Assembly: GCF_910592395.1 (NCBI RefSeq)
Contig: NC_088322.1
Span: forward strand, 13,263,431 to 13,327,430
Source: Lineus longissimus
Taxonomy: Eukaryota; Nemertea; Pilidiophora; Heteronemertea; Lineidae
Direction of reading: 5' to 3'
DNA: 64,000 bases
Shown here: positions 14,401-25,600 of the stretch, in pieces
Layout of the letters: each line of letters opens with the position of its first letter
How positions within the stretch are numbered: position 1 is the stretch's first letter
Program-made: the position numbers and the translations under genes
The notes under the pieces: generated by a model
Databases searched by the model: none
Told to the model about the DNA's origin: nothing
What the model saw: only the letters and a program-made list of their open reading frames with translations

Positions 14401-17400
14401 CACATCTTTATCCAACCTACCTCTTCAGCATGCGAGGCATAGAATTCCTTCACCTCTTCCTCTGTGAGTAGTCTCTCCTCGTCTGTGAGAACCTCGATGC
14501 CGCGTTCTGCCAGCTGAAAATAGGAAAGTAGTATGAAGATATCATCAACTGTTACTAGTTAGATCATACAACAGAGAGTGCTGTAGAGTCACTAGAGTGG
14601 CACTGAAACAAGCGACTCAGGACTGTAATGTCTGGAGGAATATGGTGGTACAGGTGGCATAGAATGTCAAGGTGCAGCAGACAGTTGGTGTCATCAAACA
14701 GCCGAGCTGACTAATTACTTGGCAGCGGGTGTCATCAAACAGCCGAGCTGACTAATTACTTGGCAGCGGGTGTCATCATACAGCCAAGCTGACTTATTAC
14801 TTGGCAGTGGGTGTCATCAAACAGCCGAGCTGACTAATTACTTGGCAGCGGGTGTCATCAAACAGCCGAGCTGACTAATTACTTGGCAGCGGGTGTCATC
14901 ATACAGCCAAGCTGACTAATTACTTGGCAGTGGGTGTCATCAAACAGCCGAGCTGACTAATTACTTGGCAGCGGGTGTCATCATACAGCCGAGCTGACTT
15001 ATTACTTGGCAGCGGGTGTCATCATACAGCCAAGCTGACTAATTACTTGGCAGTGGGTGTCATCATACAGCCGAGCTGACTTAAATTACTTGCCAATATG
15101 AATTATGAATTCAAATATAGGAGGAAATTGGAGTCGCGATTAAAATCACCTGTTCCAAGATTTCATCTTTCTTGCCAGCAGCGATGGCATCTGGCTTGAT
15201 GATACAGACGGTCACTTCTTGCTCGATTTCTGAAAACAGAACAGAAAGAGTTAAAGCGAAGGTCGCCATGTTATATACAGGAGTACCTTTGTGTGCACAA
15301 TTGGGATATTTGCGATCCATTAGATACGAAATGAATGGAATATGGCCCAAAACCACCCATAAATGTGATGTTCATTCTCAATGCTTGCAATACAGTATTA
15401 AACATTGACGCTGTCCTCGGAATATTCTATAAGAAGGTTGGAAAAGACTGATTTTTATTCAAAAGATTGATGAGAATATCAAGAGGGGTGGTGGTGGAGT
15501 GCTCCTAATGAAAAACCATTACAAATTTAGAATTCTAAGAGGGGCTCACTAGAAACCCCTTTTGTAAGGGTGTACTAGAACACTGATAGAGCTTACTTGT
15601 CAAACAGCAAAATAATTTCTTGAAATAAATATATCACATACATGTAGTTATACAACTAATAAACTGGAAAGAATGAACATGTGCCAAACCACTTTGTTAC
15701 TATTCTAGAAACAGTGGAAGACTCTCAATGTTTCATAAGATCTTCAAGAAAGAAAAATATAAAAGAATTGGCAACTTTCATAAAATAGTCAAAACTGATC
15801 AAAAAAGGCAAAAAATGGTGATGTCACAGGTGTGTCAAAGAATGAGTAGGAGTCCTCATAAATGTGTGTGACGTGCATTCAAAATTTAGTGGAAAATTAG
15901 ACGAATAATTATCGGCCCATGGGATTAAGGGCAACCCAGAAATCTTTAAAATAAAGTAACTTTGGAGCTTTCATGCTAAACCAAGAGATAAATCTTGATA
16001 TTTCATTGAAATTTTCATAACTGTGACATCGCCATTGAAATAAATGGGGGAAAGTCTATGTCTCGAGCATAGGCTTACGATTTTCGGCCGCTGAAAGTTG
16101 GTCTATGTCGCCAATCATCTCTTCGTTGAATTTCATGAAGGCTACAGGTGCGTGAGAGAGGAGGAAAGGTTAGAGAGAAGAATCTCTTTCTTAGTTTTGG
16201 AGCAGAATTGACAGCAACGATTAGTTTTGTCATGCTATAAAAAATCTACACTGTTCAATTGTTCAATGTTTTTTCTTATGGCTCAAGAAGACAGATATAA
16301 ACAGTGGGTGACAGGGGGAGTCAGCCATGGGGAAGGAAGATCCTAGATATCGTACCTTCCCCCTTTTCATTCTCCTCCTCATCAAGAGCAGCCTTCTCCT
16401 TCTCCAAGTCTGCGAGTAGCGGATCTTTGATCTGAGATGAGAGAGAATCAACATTGATACATACAATTGAAAGAAAACCGGAGCACCTTCAACATGGTAC
16501 AAAAGTGTTCAGGAGGCAATCTTTGGGCAAACTGCAGAATGCACGAGAATCCAATGATGTTTGTTCCTCACAGTTTTTACATGATGGTCTAGACTGATAA
16601 CAGCATCACTGCACAGTTTTCAGCACTGGCTGCACCAGTTTTTATAAAACTGCACTTTGAAATCTTTATTTATCCTGTGACATAACGTTACCTCTTTCCT
16701 TTCGGCAGCTCCGTCGATGACTTTGTGTTCATGAGCCAGCTGCTCTGTGATCGTTCGCAGCAGAAGTGGAGAGTTGGCCCCTCGGATGATAGCAACCAAA
16801 CATCCGCCCTGCAAGTGCAACAACAAGCCATGAAATTTCAGCAATGAAAAAAGAGTTCAAAATCAACAATAAAAAGAAATGATCCACTACTTTGTCTTTA
16901 TTTGCTTTGTTAACGGTTTTGTACTCCTAGAGTTGAGAAACAACCTTGACCTTGTCAGGGTCGCATACCAAAACTGTTAGGATTACAAGTCTAATCGGGA
17001 CCACATCACTAATACCATGCTGCCCTTCCCTATTCTAAAACTGAAGACTACTCACTGCATACAACATGAAACACGGTTGACACTTCCCACGATAGCGCTC
17101 CAGAGCATCAATGGAGTCAGTCTTGGCCTGAAAGTCAAAATTAACATGCATTTTTTAACTTTAGAAAATATTGCAGCAAATCTTTTCACGTCTACTTTTA
17201 AGGAAATAGAGCCAAGAAGGTTCATGCTCGGTTGATCTGGATTATTTGCCTGGTTGGAATCTGGCCGAAAAGTCGAGGTCAAATTTTTCACCGTTACGTA
17301 CGTACCACAGCAAATCTGAGTAAATCATCCCCGAGTTCGTTCTTCAGCCTCTTGAGGATGCTGACCATTGACTTGCAGGGACCCGCCCATTCCTGATAAA

Positions 17401-17500
17401 TGTCTATGACCGACAGGCCCTCCTTGGCCAGATACTCCTCCCATTCCTCCTGTGTCTCCAACTCCTGTTGGAGGGCAATCTCAGCCTTCTTTCTCGCCAT
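1..17500 (-). CDS. NME8: NME8/TXNDC3-like thioredoxin plus triple NDK axonemal protein (3' end off window)
   Basis: This family comprises outer-arm dynein-associated proteins of cilia and sperm flagella (sea urchin IC1, human TXNDC3). Exons read on the minus strand: 17500-17306, 17127-17056, 16808-16692, 16431-16356, 16141-16079, 15229-15150, 14513-14421, 14327-14104, 14009-13855, 13643-13391, 13147-12999, 12753-12501, 12254-12124, followed by tail exons to the left edge; all phases agree. Residues 1-130 are a thioredoxin fold whose active site reads WAGPC, so the first cysteine is lost. NDK1 (about 175-306) has KPDA and NALHASD; a Lys-rich linker precedes NDK2 (RPDA, NPLHGSD) and NDK3 (KPDA, NAVHGAS). 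All three keep the active-site His, but NDK2 has Arg for the usual Lys. The start is the ATG at 17500; a splice acceptor at 17511-17512 implies a 5'UTR intron. If exon 13 is not spliced it stops near 12,068, giving a short isoform. The domain core is certain; the join to the tail is inferred from matching phase 1. Confidence 0.9.
588..812 (-). repeat. In-frame 21-bp minisatellite in an NME8 tail exon (GGKKSPE heptads)
   Basis: The exon encodes a run of heptapeptides of the type GGKKSPE with diverged copies at both ends (KSPEGDKES, KSPEDGQ, KSPDAGK). Copies differ at synonymous and non-synonymous sites but not in length, so the frame is kept. The repeated Lys-Ser-Pro is a proline-directed kinase consensus, like the KSP repeats of neurofilament tails. 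That parallel is by sequence type only. Confidence 0.8.
2166..2309 (-). repeat. In-frame 24-bp minisatellite in an NME8 tail exon (EGDESPKQ octads)
   Basis: Four near-identical octapeptides of the type EGDESPKQ follow each other, with Asp/Glu and Gln/Leu substitutions only. The unit is 24 bp. It differs from the 21-bp unit at 588-812, so the two arrays expanded independently, although both encode Ser-Pro-Lys or Lys-Ser-Pro sites in an acidic background. Confidence 0.8.
9577..9804. repeat. Foldback element, about 100-bp inverted arms with a short loop
   Basis: The left arm (about 9577-9680) begins ATATGTGACCCGCTCTACC. The right arm (about 9702-9804) is its reverse complement and ends GGTAGAGCGGGTCACATAT. 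The arms match almost perfectly along their whole length and are separated by about 20 bases. No coding capacity is present. It looks like a recent foldback or MITE insertion inside the intron. Confidence 0.85.
10430..11470. repeat. Dispersed repeat with three diverged tandem modules and a GAC run
   Basis: A module containing GACCTCTGTGACCTTGA recurs at about 10458, 10772 and 11052 (spacings about 314 and 280), accompanied by shared phrases such as GTGTAC and GAAACGTGCC. A trinucleotide run (GAC)n of about 95 bp follows at 11328-11424. The element closes with a perfect hairpin, AGCTCACCTCTGC / AGAGGTGAGCT, at 11440-11465. No protein-coding signature is seen. Confidence 0.75.
11328..11424. repeat. 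(GAC)n trinucleotide microsatellite
   Basis: About 30 GAC units with an interrupted GACGGAC at each end. All six frames stay open and give poly-Arg, poly-Asp, poly-Ser and similar products, so the open frames across it are artefacts. Confidence 0.95.
14690..15085. repeat. 41-bp minisatellite, about 9-10 copies
   Basis: The unit contains CAGCCGAGCTGACTAATTAC followed by TTGGCAG and a GTGTCATCA linker. Variants (ATACAGCCAAG for AAACAGCCGAG, TTATT for AATTA) alternate along the array in a higher-order pattern. It sits in the intron between the first two exons of NDK domain 1 of the NME8-like gene. Confidence 0.9.
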
Positions 17501-19674
17501 TCTGATTTTTCTGAAAAGTTAAACATTTGTTTTAAGATCATTTTTGTTTATCAACACATTACAGGGTAGCCATTCTGGGAGGATTTTAAATGCAAAAATC
17601 TGCCTTGGAGTTGGATTCAATCATGACGACTGAATCTTGTCGTGTGACTTTGCATCTAAAAAAGATGTTATTTTTAGATGATTGTGCAAAATTGTACAAG
17701 TTCATTGACATTACTGGTTGGGCATTTAAATCTATTTTGTTAGAATCTGTGTATGATATAACGTGAGTTGTATTGACAATCTGTGAGTGAGTGAGTGAGG
17801 GATTACATGTACCTGCTTTTCTTTATCCTTATGTAGAGAGTAGAAGGGATAAAAAAAAGTTGTCATTGTAATGTAAGATAAGAATGATACTACAAAGTAT
17901 TCATAGCCTGGTGGTAATTTAAGTTGACATCATAAATTTGTCAAACAACCAGTCATGCCAGTGTTCTCTATGCATTTTCTTTGAGGCAAGTTTTTGAGGT
18001 CGAAGTTTTTCACAACCTTTTCCAACAGTGAAATTGATTTCAATTCATTCCTGACAACACAGAAGGGCAATCATGGCATAATATCATACCAACCATGAAT
18101 GATTTACATGGACACAACAACTAAGACTGAATAACTGACAGCAAAAAGTGCACTTCATAAATTATTAATTTATGACATGGCCAAAAAAAGTGACTGAAAC
18201 ATGCCAGTTGCAAAGTTTCTGACAGTGATTTGTGAAGTCGTACATTGACTGGTGATTAACCTATTTCAGCACTGGTGTAAATGTTACTTAGGTATCCATG
18301 CTGACATCAAGGTACTCCGAGTTTGCAAGAATGTTTAAATCAAAGAGTGAATTTATCAACAAATATTGATCAAAATCTAACATATTTTGACAAGTTAAAT
18401 TTTGAGAACATCTGAGATGAATTTTTTTGAAACAATACGATACAACATTGTGATTATCCTCATTCCTACGTCTAGCCGACTTGTGATTTCAAATGTTTTA
18501 CTCACAAGATGTCTGCCACTGCCATTTTTTATTTAATCCTTGTGGTTTTAGGTCTGAGATAAACTCGGCACACAAAAAGCAAGAAGGGACACAATTTTTA
18601 ATCAATTACAACAATTAATAAAATTATGAGAACATCTGATGCAAATAATTTTCTGGAGAATCTGTGAGGAGTTTTTATCAGAAATTGTTTGAATTGTTTG
18701 AACTGTTTTATTTGTGATTTTAAAGGTTAATCACAGCGCCACTGCACAACATATCCATGCAAGCTACTGGTAATTAATGCCACATAGGCCTAGGCCTATA
18801 TCTATTAATGGATCCTGTGACATTAGGCCTATATTATAATATGACGAGCATGCGAGGCCAAGGGCAAACAAGATTTGCCAACAGACAGTCAGTACATAAT
18901 GCAAAAGAAGGGATACGATACATTGCTGTTTCTTTCTAGCCTAGCCCTATGACACATGGCTGTGAGTTGGACAATCCTGTAATGCTGTATGTCGTGGACA
19001 TCGTCATGAGACATGACGTCAAGCTGTCCATGTCCGAAAAATATCAAAAAATAGTACACCATCGACATGTCCCTATTGTGCAGAGCATTTATCAACTCAA
19101 CTGACATGCCAACAGTGCTGCAACCTGCAGGTGGCAGGTGCATGCAGCAATTAATGTATTCACCATGTTTGCATGCAAAGATTTGGCACTGTTGACATTT
19201 CAAGACATTGACATGAGTTTGAAGATTATCACTGACAAAACTATGTTTTCAAACAACAATTCATAAAACAAGCAATGCCAACGAATGGGCTATATATGCA
19301 AGATGTATCACACCAAATTTGACCGCAGCTTACCAACGAAAATAGCGTTAATTCACACTTTTGTAAAGCCCAAAAATCTCCAGAAGTGGTGAATTTAGAA
19401 GTTGTTTATCTCGGTTGCTGGGATAGTCAGGTGACTTCGATCTCGCGCGATGATTGGACGAGCAGGTGCCCGAAGGTAGTTTCTCGCATACTGTCATTAA
19501 GTATTTTCGTACCAAGAAAAATATTTTTCGTTTATGTAGATAAAGGCAACAGTATTCTAAAGATCAGATGTAAGAATATATTTTAAACAGAAAGAAAGAT
19601 TAAATCATGGCTTTAATGCTCAAATAATTGGCAATATATTTTGGTTACAGCTCAATGCAATATCCAGAATCATA
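17501..19674. promoter_or_regulatory. Head-to-head intergenic region between NME8-like gene and VPS8
   Basis: The two genes start in opposite directions 2.2 kb apart, and both start codons lie just downstream of plausible 3' splice sites (17511-17512 on minus, 19649-19650 on plus). Transcription of both may therefore begin further inside this interval. I see no open frame with family signature, no clear TATA box and no CpG-dense core that would fix a start site. Confidence 0.4.
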
Positions 19675-22600
19675 ATGGCGGACGGGGCGGAAAATGCCCA
19701 GGTTGCTGCTGATAAAATGGAATTAAACTTAGAAGAGGTACATAAATAGAGCATAGTATTCACTTCATTTGAAATTTCCTCGTGTTGCATCTATACATAC
19801 CCAATTTCAGAGTGATTGAGTTTGTAGTTTTATGATGAAAGTGGGATATGTTGGAAATTTGGCCAACCCTACCATTATTTCGCCAGGTCCTTATACCAGA
19901 TGTCAACTTGTGTTGTGCAGTGTTGCAATGATGGTTATTGACCATGTGGGCATAAAATCAGCAGTGAATCATGTTGAGTCATGATCTCAGTATTGTGTTT
20001 CTTTTTGGTCTCTGGGTTTTTTTTTATTAATGTCTAACTCTAGACTATCATTGTCAATGTCAGTTTATGACATCTTTATTCTGATAGGCCCTAAATTTTT
20101 AACGATAATGGTCTTTTTGTTATAGCTTGATGCAGACGAATTTGATCTTCCCGCTATAGAATCAGCGCCAACATTGGAGAGTATTCTAAATGAGGTACAG
20201 TAGCAGATGAAGACCAGGCCATGGGTTGGGTGTGCCATGCCCAGTTATGCTAGGCTGCGCATGTGCATGCCACGCCCCCTTTATCACTTCCAACAGAAAC
20301 AATATCCTTGATCCAGCCCAGCCTTGTTGCAATTCAAGTATTTCGAATTAAAAAACAGGACAGTCTTTTGTTTGCTCGTCAAGTTCTAAAGATTTTAACA
20401 TCCAGGAGTACAGGTGAGCACAATGGTCATTTCATTATTGATTTTAGATCAATTTCCATTTTACAGCCTGACGATGGATCTGTGTTTGGTGATGATGACC
20501 TCGTGCTGCCCCCTATGTTCCCGGGTGACCTGGACCAGGGCGATACCTCATCGATGTCGAGCCAGGAGGGCATTCTTGATACTCCAAAGTCAAGGGGCCG
20601 TAAAAAGTACATTTGAATGGTGTTTCTTGAGATCTTGTGCACATCCATTGCCTATCATATTCCATGAAATTGTCTGAGAACCACATTTTGTGGGTTCCTG
20701 AGCATTTGGAAAAGTTGCAAATAGGGTACAAAATGAGTAAAACTTACAAGTATGGAGGCCTGCCCTAGGGTAACCCAAATGATATTACTAGTATTATACT
20801 GACTCTCAAAAAATTTGAAGAAAGTTATCTAGGCCAGAGGTGATATTTGATGATAATATCGATAGTTATGTTTGTAAACAGGAAAAGTAACCAAATACTT
20901 TCATCACCTGGCAAGCCAATGAGAAAAGTGTGAGATATTTTAGACAGCACAGTTTCAAAATGATTTGGTAAATGTTTATTGTCATTTTTGCTTCATTTTA
21001 GACAGAGGAAGAGCATTCGCTATGAAGAACATGGTTCAATCATGCGTCATGTTGTCCTGAAGGGGATCTCTGCCCAGCTCATGTCTGCTGCGGTGAGTTG
21101 GTGAAATTAGAATGATATTTTATGTAAGAGTGCTTCCAGCACTGGAATAGTGATTTTTAGCTTTTGCTTCTTGACTTATTCACCACTTATTCAAGCCGTA
21201 ATTTGGGCTTGCCTATCTATCTTTGCAGTGGAGAATTGCTATATCTTAGTTGGTGATGTCATGTCTTGATATTTCTTCTTTTCAGGATCGTGTGGATGCT
21301 GGGATGCCCACAGCAATGGTAAGCATATTTTCCCAAACTTGTAGCTTATCATCAAACTTCATTGTACATGTATGAACAAAATTTTCAAGAGAAGCAAGCC
21401 TCTGCTACACATTGGAATCGCGTGATGAATAATAAGGTTCATATTTAATTCATCTCTATAATCCACCTACACTGAATTGTTGACCCATAGATAACTTTTT
21501 ACAAGTCTTAAAATGAATGAGAATTTTGAAATCAGTCTTCTTCTTTATAGGCTGTTTCTGAGCTCATTGCCATTGGAACTTCTCATGGATTGGTGTTGGT
21601 GTTTGGTAAGTGTTTTGTGCCATATTTTTCTGCTGAACTGCTGCTTTCCCTTATTTGTTCTTGGCTTAAAAAGACCTAAATGATCATTGTAAAAACTTGG
21701 AATGTTATGCAAAGGACGGGTATAAACATTTGAATATATTATAAATATCAAATTTTAATCGGGCATGGGGGAACTGAAAAAAAAAGTATTATGTTTTAAA
21801 ACAGTGTTAATTTATTTAAACTGATTTTTTAGACCCAAAGCAAGTCTTGAAATGGTGTTTAGGAAGCACTGCTGTCGGAGCCCAGTACGGGTCTGTCTCT
21901 GCTCTCAGCTTCAACAGGGATTGTACAAGGCTACTGTGTGGGTTCGCTAAGGGTCAGATCACTATGTGGGATCTGACGAATGGAAAGTTGATCAGGACGA
22001 TCAGTGATGCTCATCCCCCAGGGACTGCCATTCTTCATGTCAAGGTAGGATTCCGTTGTGTCCTCGGGCTTCCTCCGATCACCATTTGATTCAGTTTTCA
22101 AGTTTGATAACTAACTTTAAAAAACACATTACTTGCGACTGTAGCAACATTACATGTTACTGTACCTACATCACATAGAACTGTAGCAACATTACATGTA
22201 ACTGTACCCACATCACATAGAACTGCAGCAACATTACATGTAACTGTACCCACATCACATACAAAAATCTGAAATTTTGTCAAGGTTGTTTTTTTTCTTC
22301 AGTTTACTGATGACTTGACGATTGCTGTGTGTAACGACAGTGGCGGATCTGTATTCGAGCTGGAAATGAAGCGTCTGATCGGAGTGCGAACCTGCGAGTC
22401 AAGATGTCTTTTTTCTGGAAGCCGAGGTGAAGTTTGTACGATCGAGCCCCTTCATATGAATCACACGATCAAGGACCACCCCATGAAAGATGTGTTAGTG
22501 CTTGCCATGGGCACACTGTCAAAGGTTCTCGTGGTCACCATCAGACCCAAACTCAAAGTCATCTTTAGCCATGCACTCAAGGTGAGTAGGGAGAGGTCCA

Positions 22601-25600
22601 AATATTATTCGGTAAAACCCTACCTCAGAGCTCACACCTTTCAACAGGATGCTCTCTCTATTTGTCAAGGACCGGAATTGTTTTTTCTCTATCAATTTTA
22701 ACCCTCTAATCAAAGGACAATCTCAAATATTATTTACTGACTTGTCATGGATGCATTGATACATAGCTTAGTATGTAAGTGTACTGGTACACTTCATTAG
22801 AAAATTTGATTTCTGCCAAAGTCTCATGTCACTATTTGATTACGTTTTCCTATTCCAGGGTGATCCAGCTACTTTGCCTCTCCTTGCATGGCAGTTCGTC
22901 ATCATTCAGGTGTCAGCTAAAGATCGAGTCATAGACCCAGTCTTGGCCTTCGCCCGTGATCAGACAATCTACTATTACCAGGTAGAGTAGTTACAAAACA
23001 ATTTATTGGGGGTGCTATGAGTTATAGTACTCAGTGAATTCAATAGTCTGTTATGCACAAAGCAAGCAGGTCCAACAGAAGAATGCTTGCTGTTTGCATT
23101 CGGGACCTTGGAGCAAACATTTACCGACCAGAATCAGAGCAACTGAAGACCTTCACTGAAGTAAAATTGCACTTCTGAGAAGGTAGCAGAATGACTCAAA
23201 ATTAATCTGTATCTTCTTCTTAAGCCAACCCAGAAAAATTTTGAGGTTTTGATGAAAAATCTATTTATAATATACACGTACATTGGATGTATAGGTCTGG
23301 AGAGACAGTTTTCTTCCTGTTCTTCTTACTATTCTTGCATCTTCACTCCCGTTCCAGGCCATTTGTACTGCAGCAGACGACATTCGTTTCTGCTCTCTCC
23401 AAAAAATGGAGACACCCTACAAACTCCTTGCGATTCAATGGATCAACCCTCGTACGCTGATTGCGCTCGATACATCCGAGAAGATTCATATTCTAGATGT
23501 CAAATCTGAAGAAGAATTAGAGGTCGGTTTTCTAAGTAGAAGTCTGCACCCTGGGGAAAAATTTAGTTTGTGCTGGACTCTTCCTTGGACCGAGGCACAG
23601 TCAACTTGTGCCTAACTGTTGACACCTAAATTAGTGATGACCACTGACCAGGGGGTGCGTGCTTTGCATTGATCGCTGCATAAATAATTCACTGTCATTT
23701 CCTTTTACAGGTGATTGATGTTGGAGAGGTTCAACTGAGTTATGGAACTAGTCACTTCAAATCTTTGGCGACGGGTGGTAACGTAAGCAAGGCTTTGGTG
23801 AGTGGAAAGTACAGTAAAACCCCTCAATCAAGGACACCTTTAAGACTGTCCTCAAAAGAAAGGTGTCCTGATAAAAGAGGTTCAGTGGTATAGATATGTT
23901 CAACTAGTAATCAATGGGTTTGATAGTGACTTGCAGGTGGCTGCAGCCTGTTATGAGTGCGATTTCAATCGCAGTTTGCATCGATTAAAATCACTTGTTT
24001 GCAGGCGCTTCAGTTTACATGGACAGGTTTCTACATTGTGTGCAAGGATCTTTTATCTATTCTTCAGGCATTTGCTGGTGAATGTGCCTGTTACCAGTCC
24101 ATCATCTGTCATAACGGACAACTCCTCCTGATGGGCACCAAGTCCATCCATGTGCTTACAATGAGAAATTGGGAAGAGGTGAGATTTTCATCTGATTTTC
24201 TCTGATAGAAAAGTTAAGTCTGATGGCCTATTGCCTAGGCTGCTGAATGGCTCATCAGAGCGCTTGCAAGTCCAATGAAATGTGAATCTCGAGGGAGCGC
24301 TCTACAAATGCTTAACATTATTTTTTTCATATTTATCATTTTATTGTGGTCAAACATGTTTCTGAGTATTCAAAGTATTAGCAAAGAAACTGTGCCCATC
24401 TACACTTGTGTGTCGGTGTGATGTTTGTAAAATCCTCTGACTGTGTCGTTGTTTTTTACAGAGAATTGAGAATCTCGTGAAGCAGAACAACTACCAGGAT
24501 GCGCTGACTATGGCTCAGTCATTCTACGAGGGCAAAGCAAAGGCTGTGATCGGCCTCCTCGGTGGTCAGCAAAAGCGAAAAAAAATTGTGGCAGCAAAGA
24601 TGCTTGACCTGCTTCAGAATTATGTCGACATCTCCATGACGAAGAATCTTCCTGAGCGAGGGAAGATGGAGGAACTGGAAGAATATTACCAGAACGTTGT
24701 GCCGATTTGTGTTGATTATTGTCTGACTCTGGGTAGAACGTAAGTAGAGATGATTTTGATTTTGATTTTAGCCAAAAATTGCCGCTCCTTGTATGAGATG
24801 TTCAGCATGCATTGGCAAAAGCCCAAACCATGCTGAACTGATGTGACATCTGTGGTTGTTTCCATACAATAGAAAGATAGAAACACCGAAAAACGTGTCA
24901 ATCTGGCTTTAAACATTCCCAGACAATGAGGGGAAACACTCAGATATCAAATGGAAACACTTAAAAACTGTTACAACAAACGTTGATTCATGGTACTAAT
25001 ACCATCTGCTCTTACTATATATTTTAACCTTTTCAGTGATGTCCTCTTCGGTGAAATCTACGTCCGTTTTAGCATGGACCAAATTGCCAAATCCACCTTC
25101 CTTGAATGTCTGGAACCATATATCATTACTGATCGCCTCACGTCAGTAACGCCCTCTGTTATGAAAGACTTCATCGATAATTACGAGGCCAAGGGAATGT
25201 TACAAAATGTTGAAGCGTGTATTGTGCATCTGGACGTATCTAGTCTAGATATTCACCAGGTAAGTACTTTGACCTTGTTTATCTTTATGGGAGCTTGGTG
25301 GCATAGTGGAACAGGATCAGTCTTGCGATCAGAAGGTCGTTGGTTGGAAAAGTTGAAATTGCTAAATTCTCAGTTGATTTTTCTTGACAGGTTGTAGTCT
25401 TGTGCTGGGGCCACGGCCTCTACGATGCCATCATCTATGTCTATAACAAGGGCATGCAGGACTACACCACCCCATTGGAGGAGCTCCTGAGGATCTTGAG
25501 AATGGCTCTCAGCGTTGGCAAGCAACTCAGTGGTGAGAAATTATTTCATATCATGTGTTCATCTTCTACAATTTTGCTACTGAGAGGTTTGTCGGTGTAA

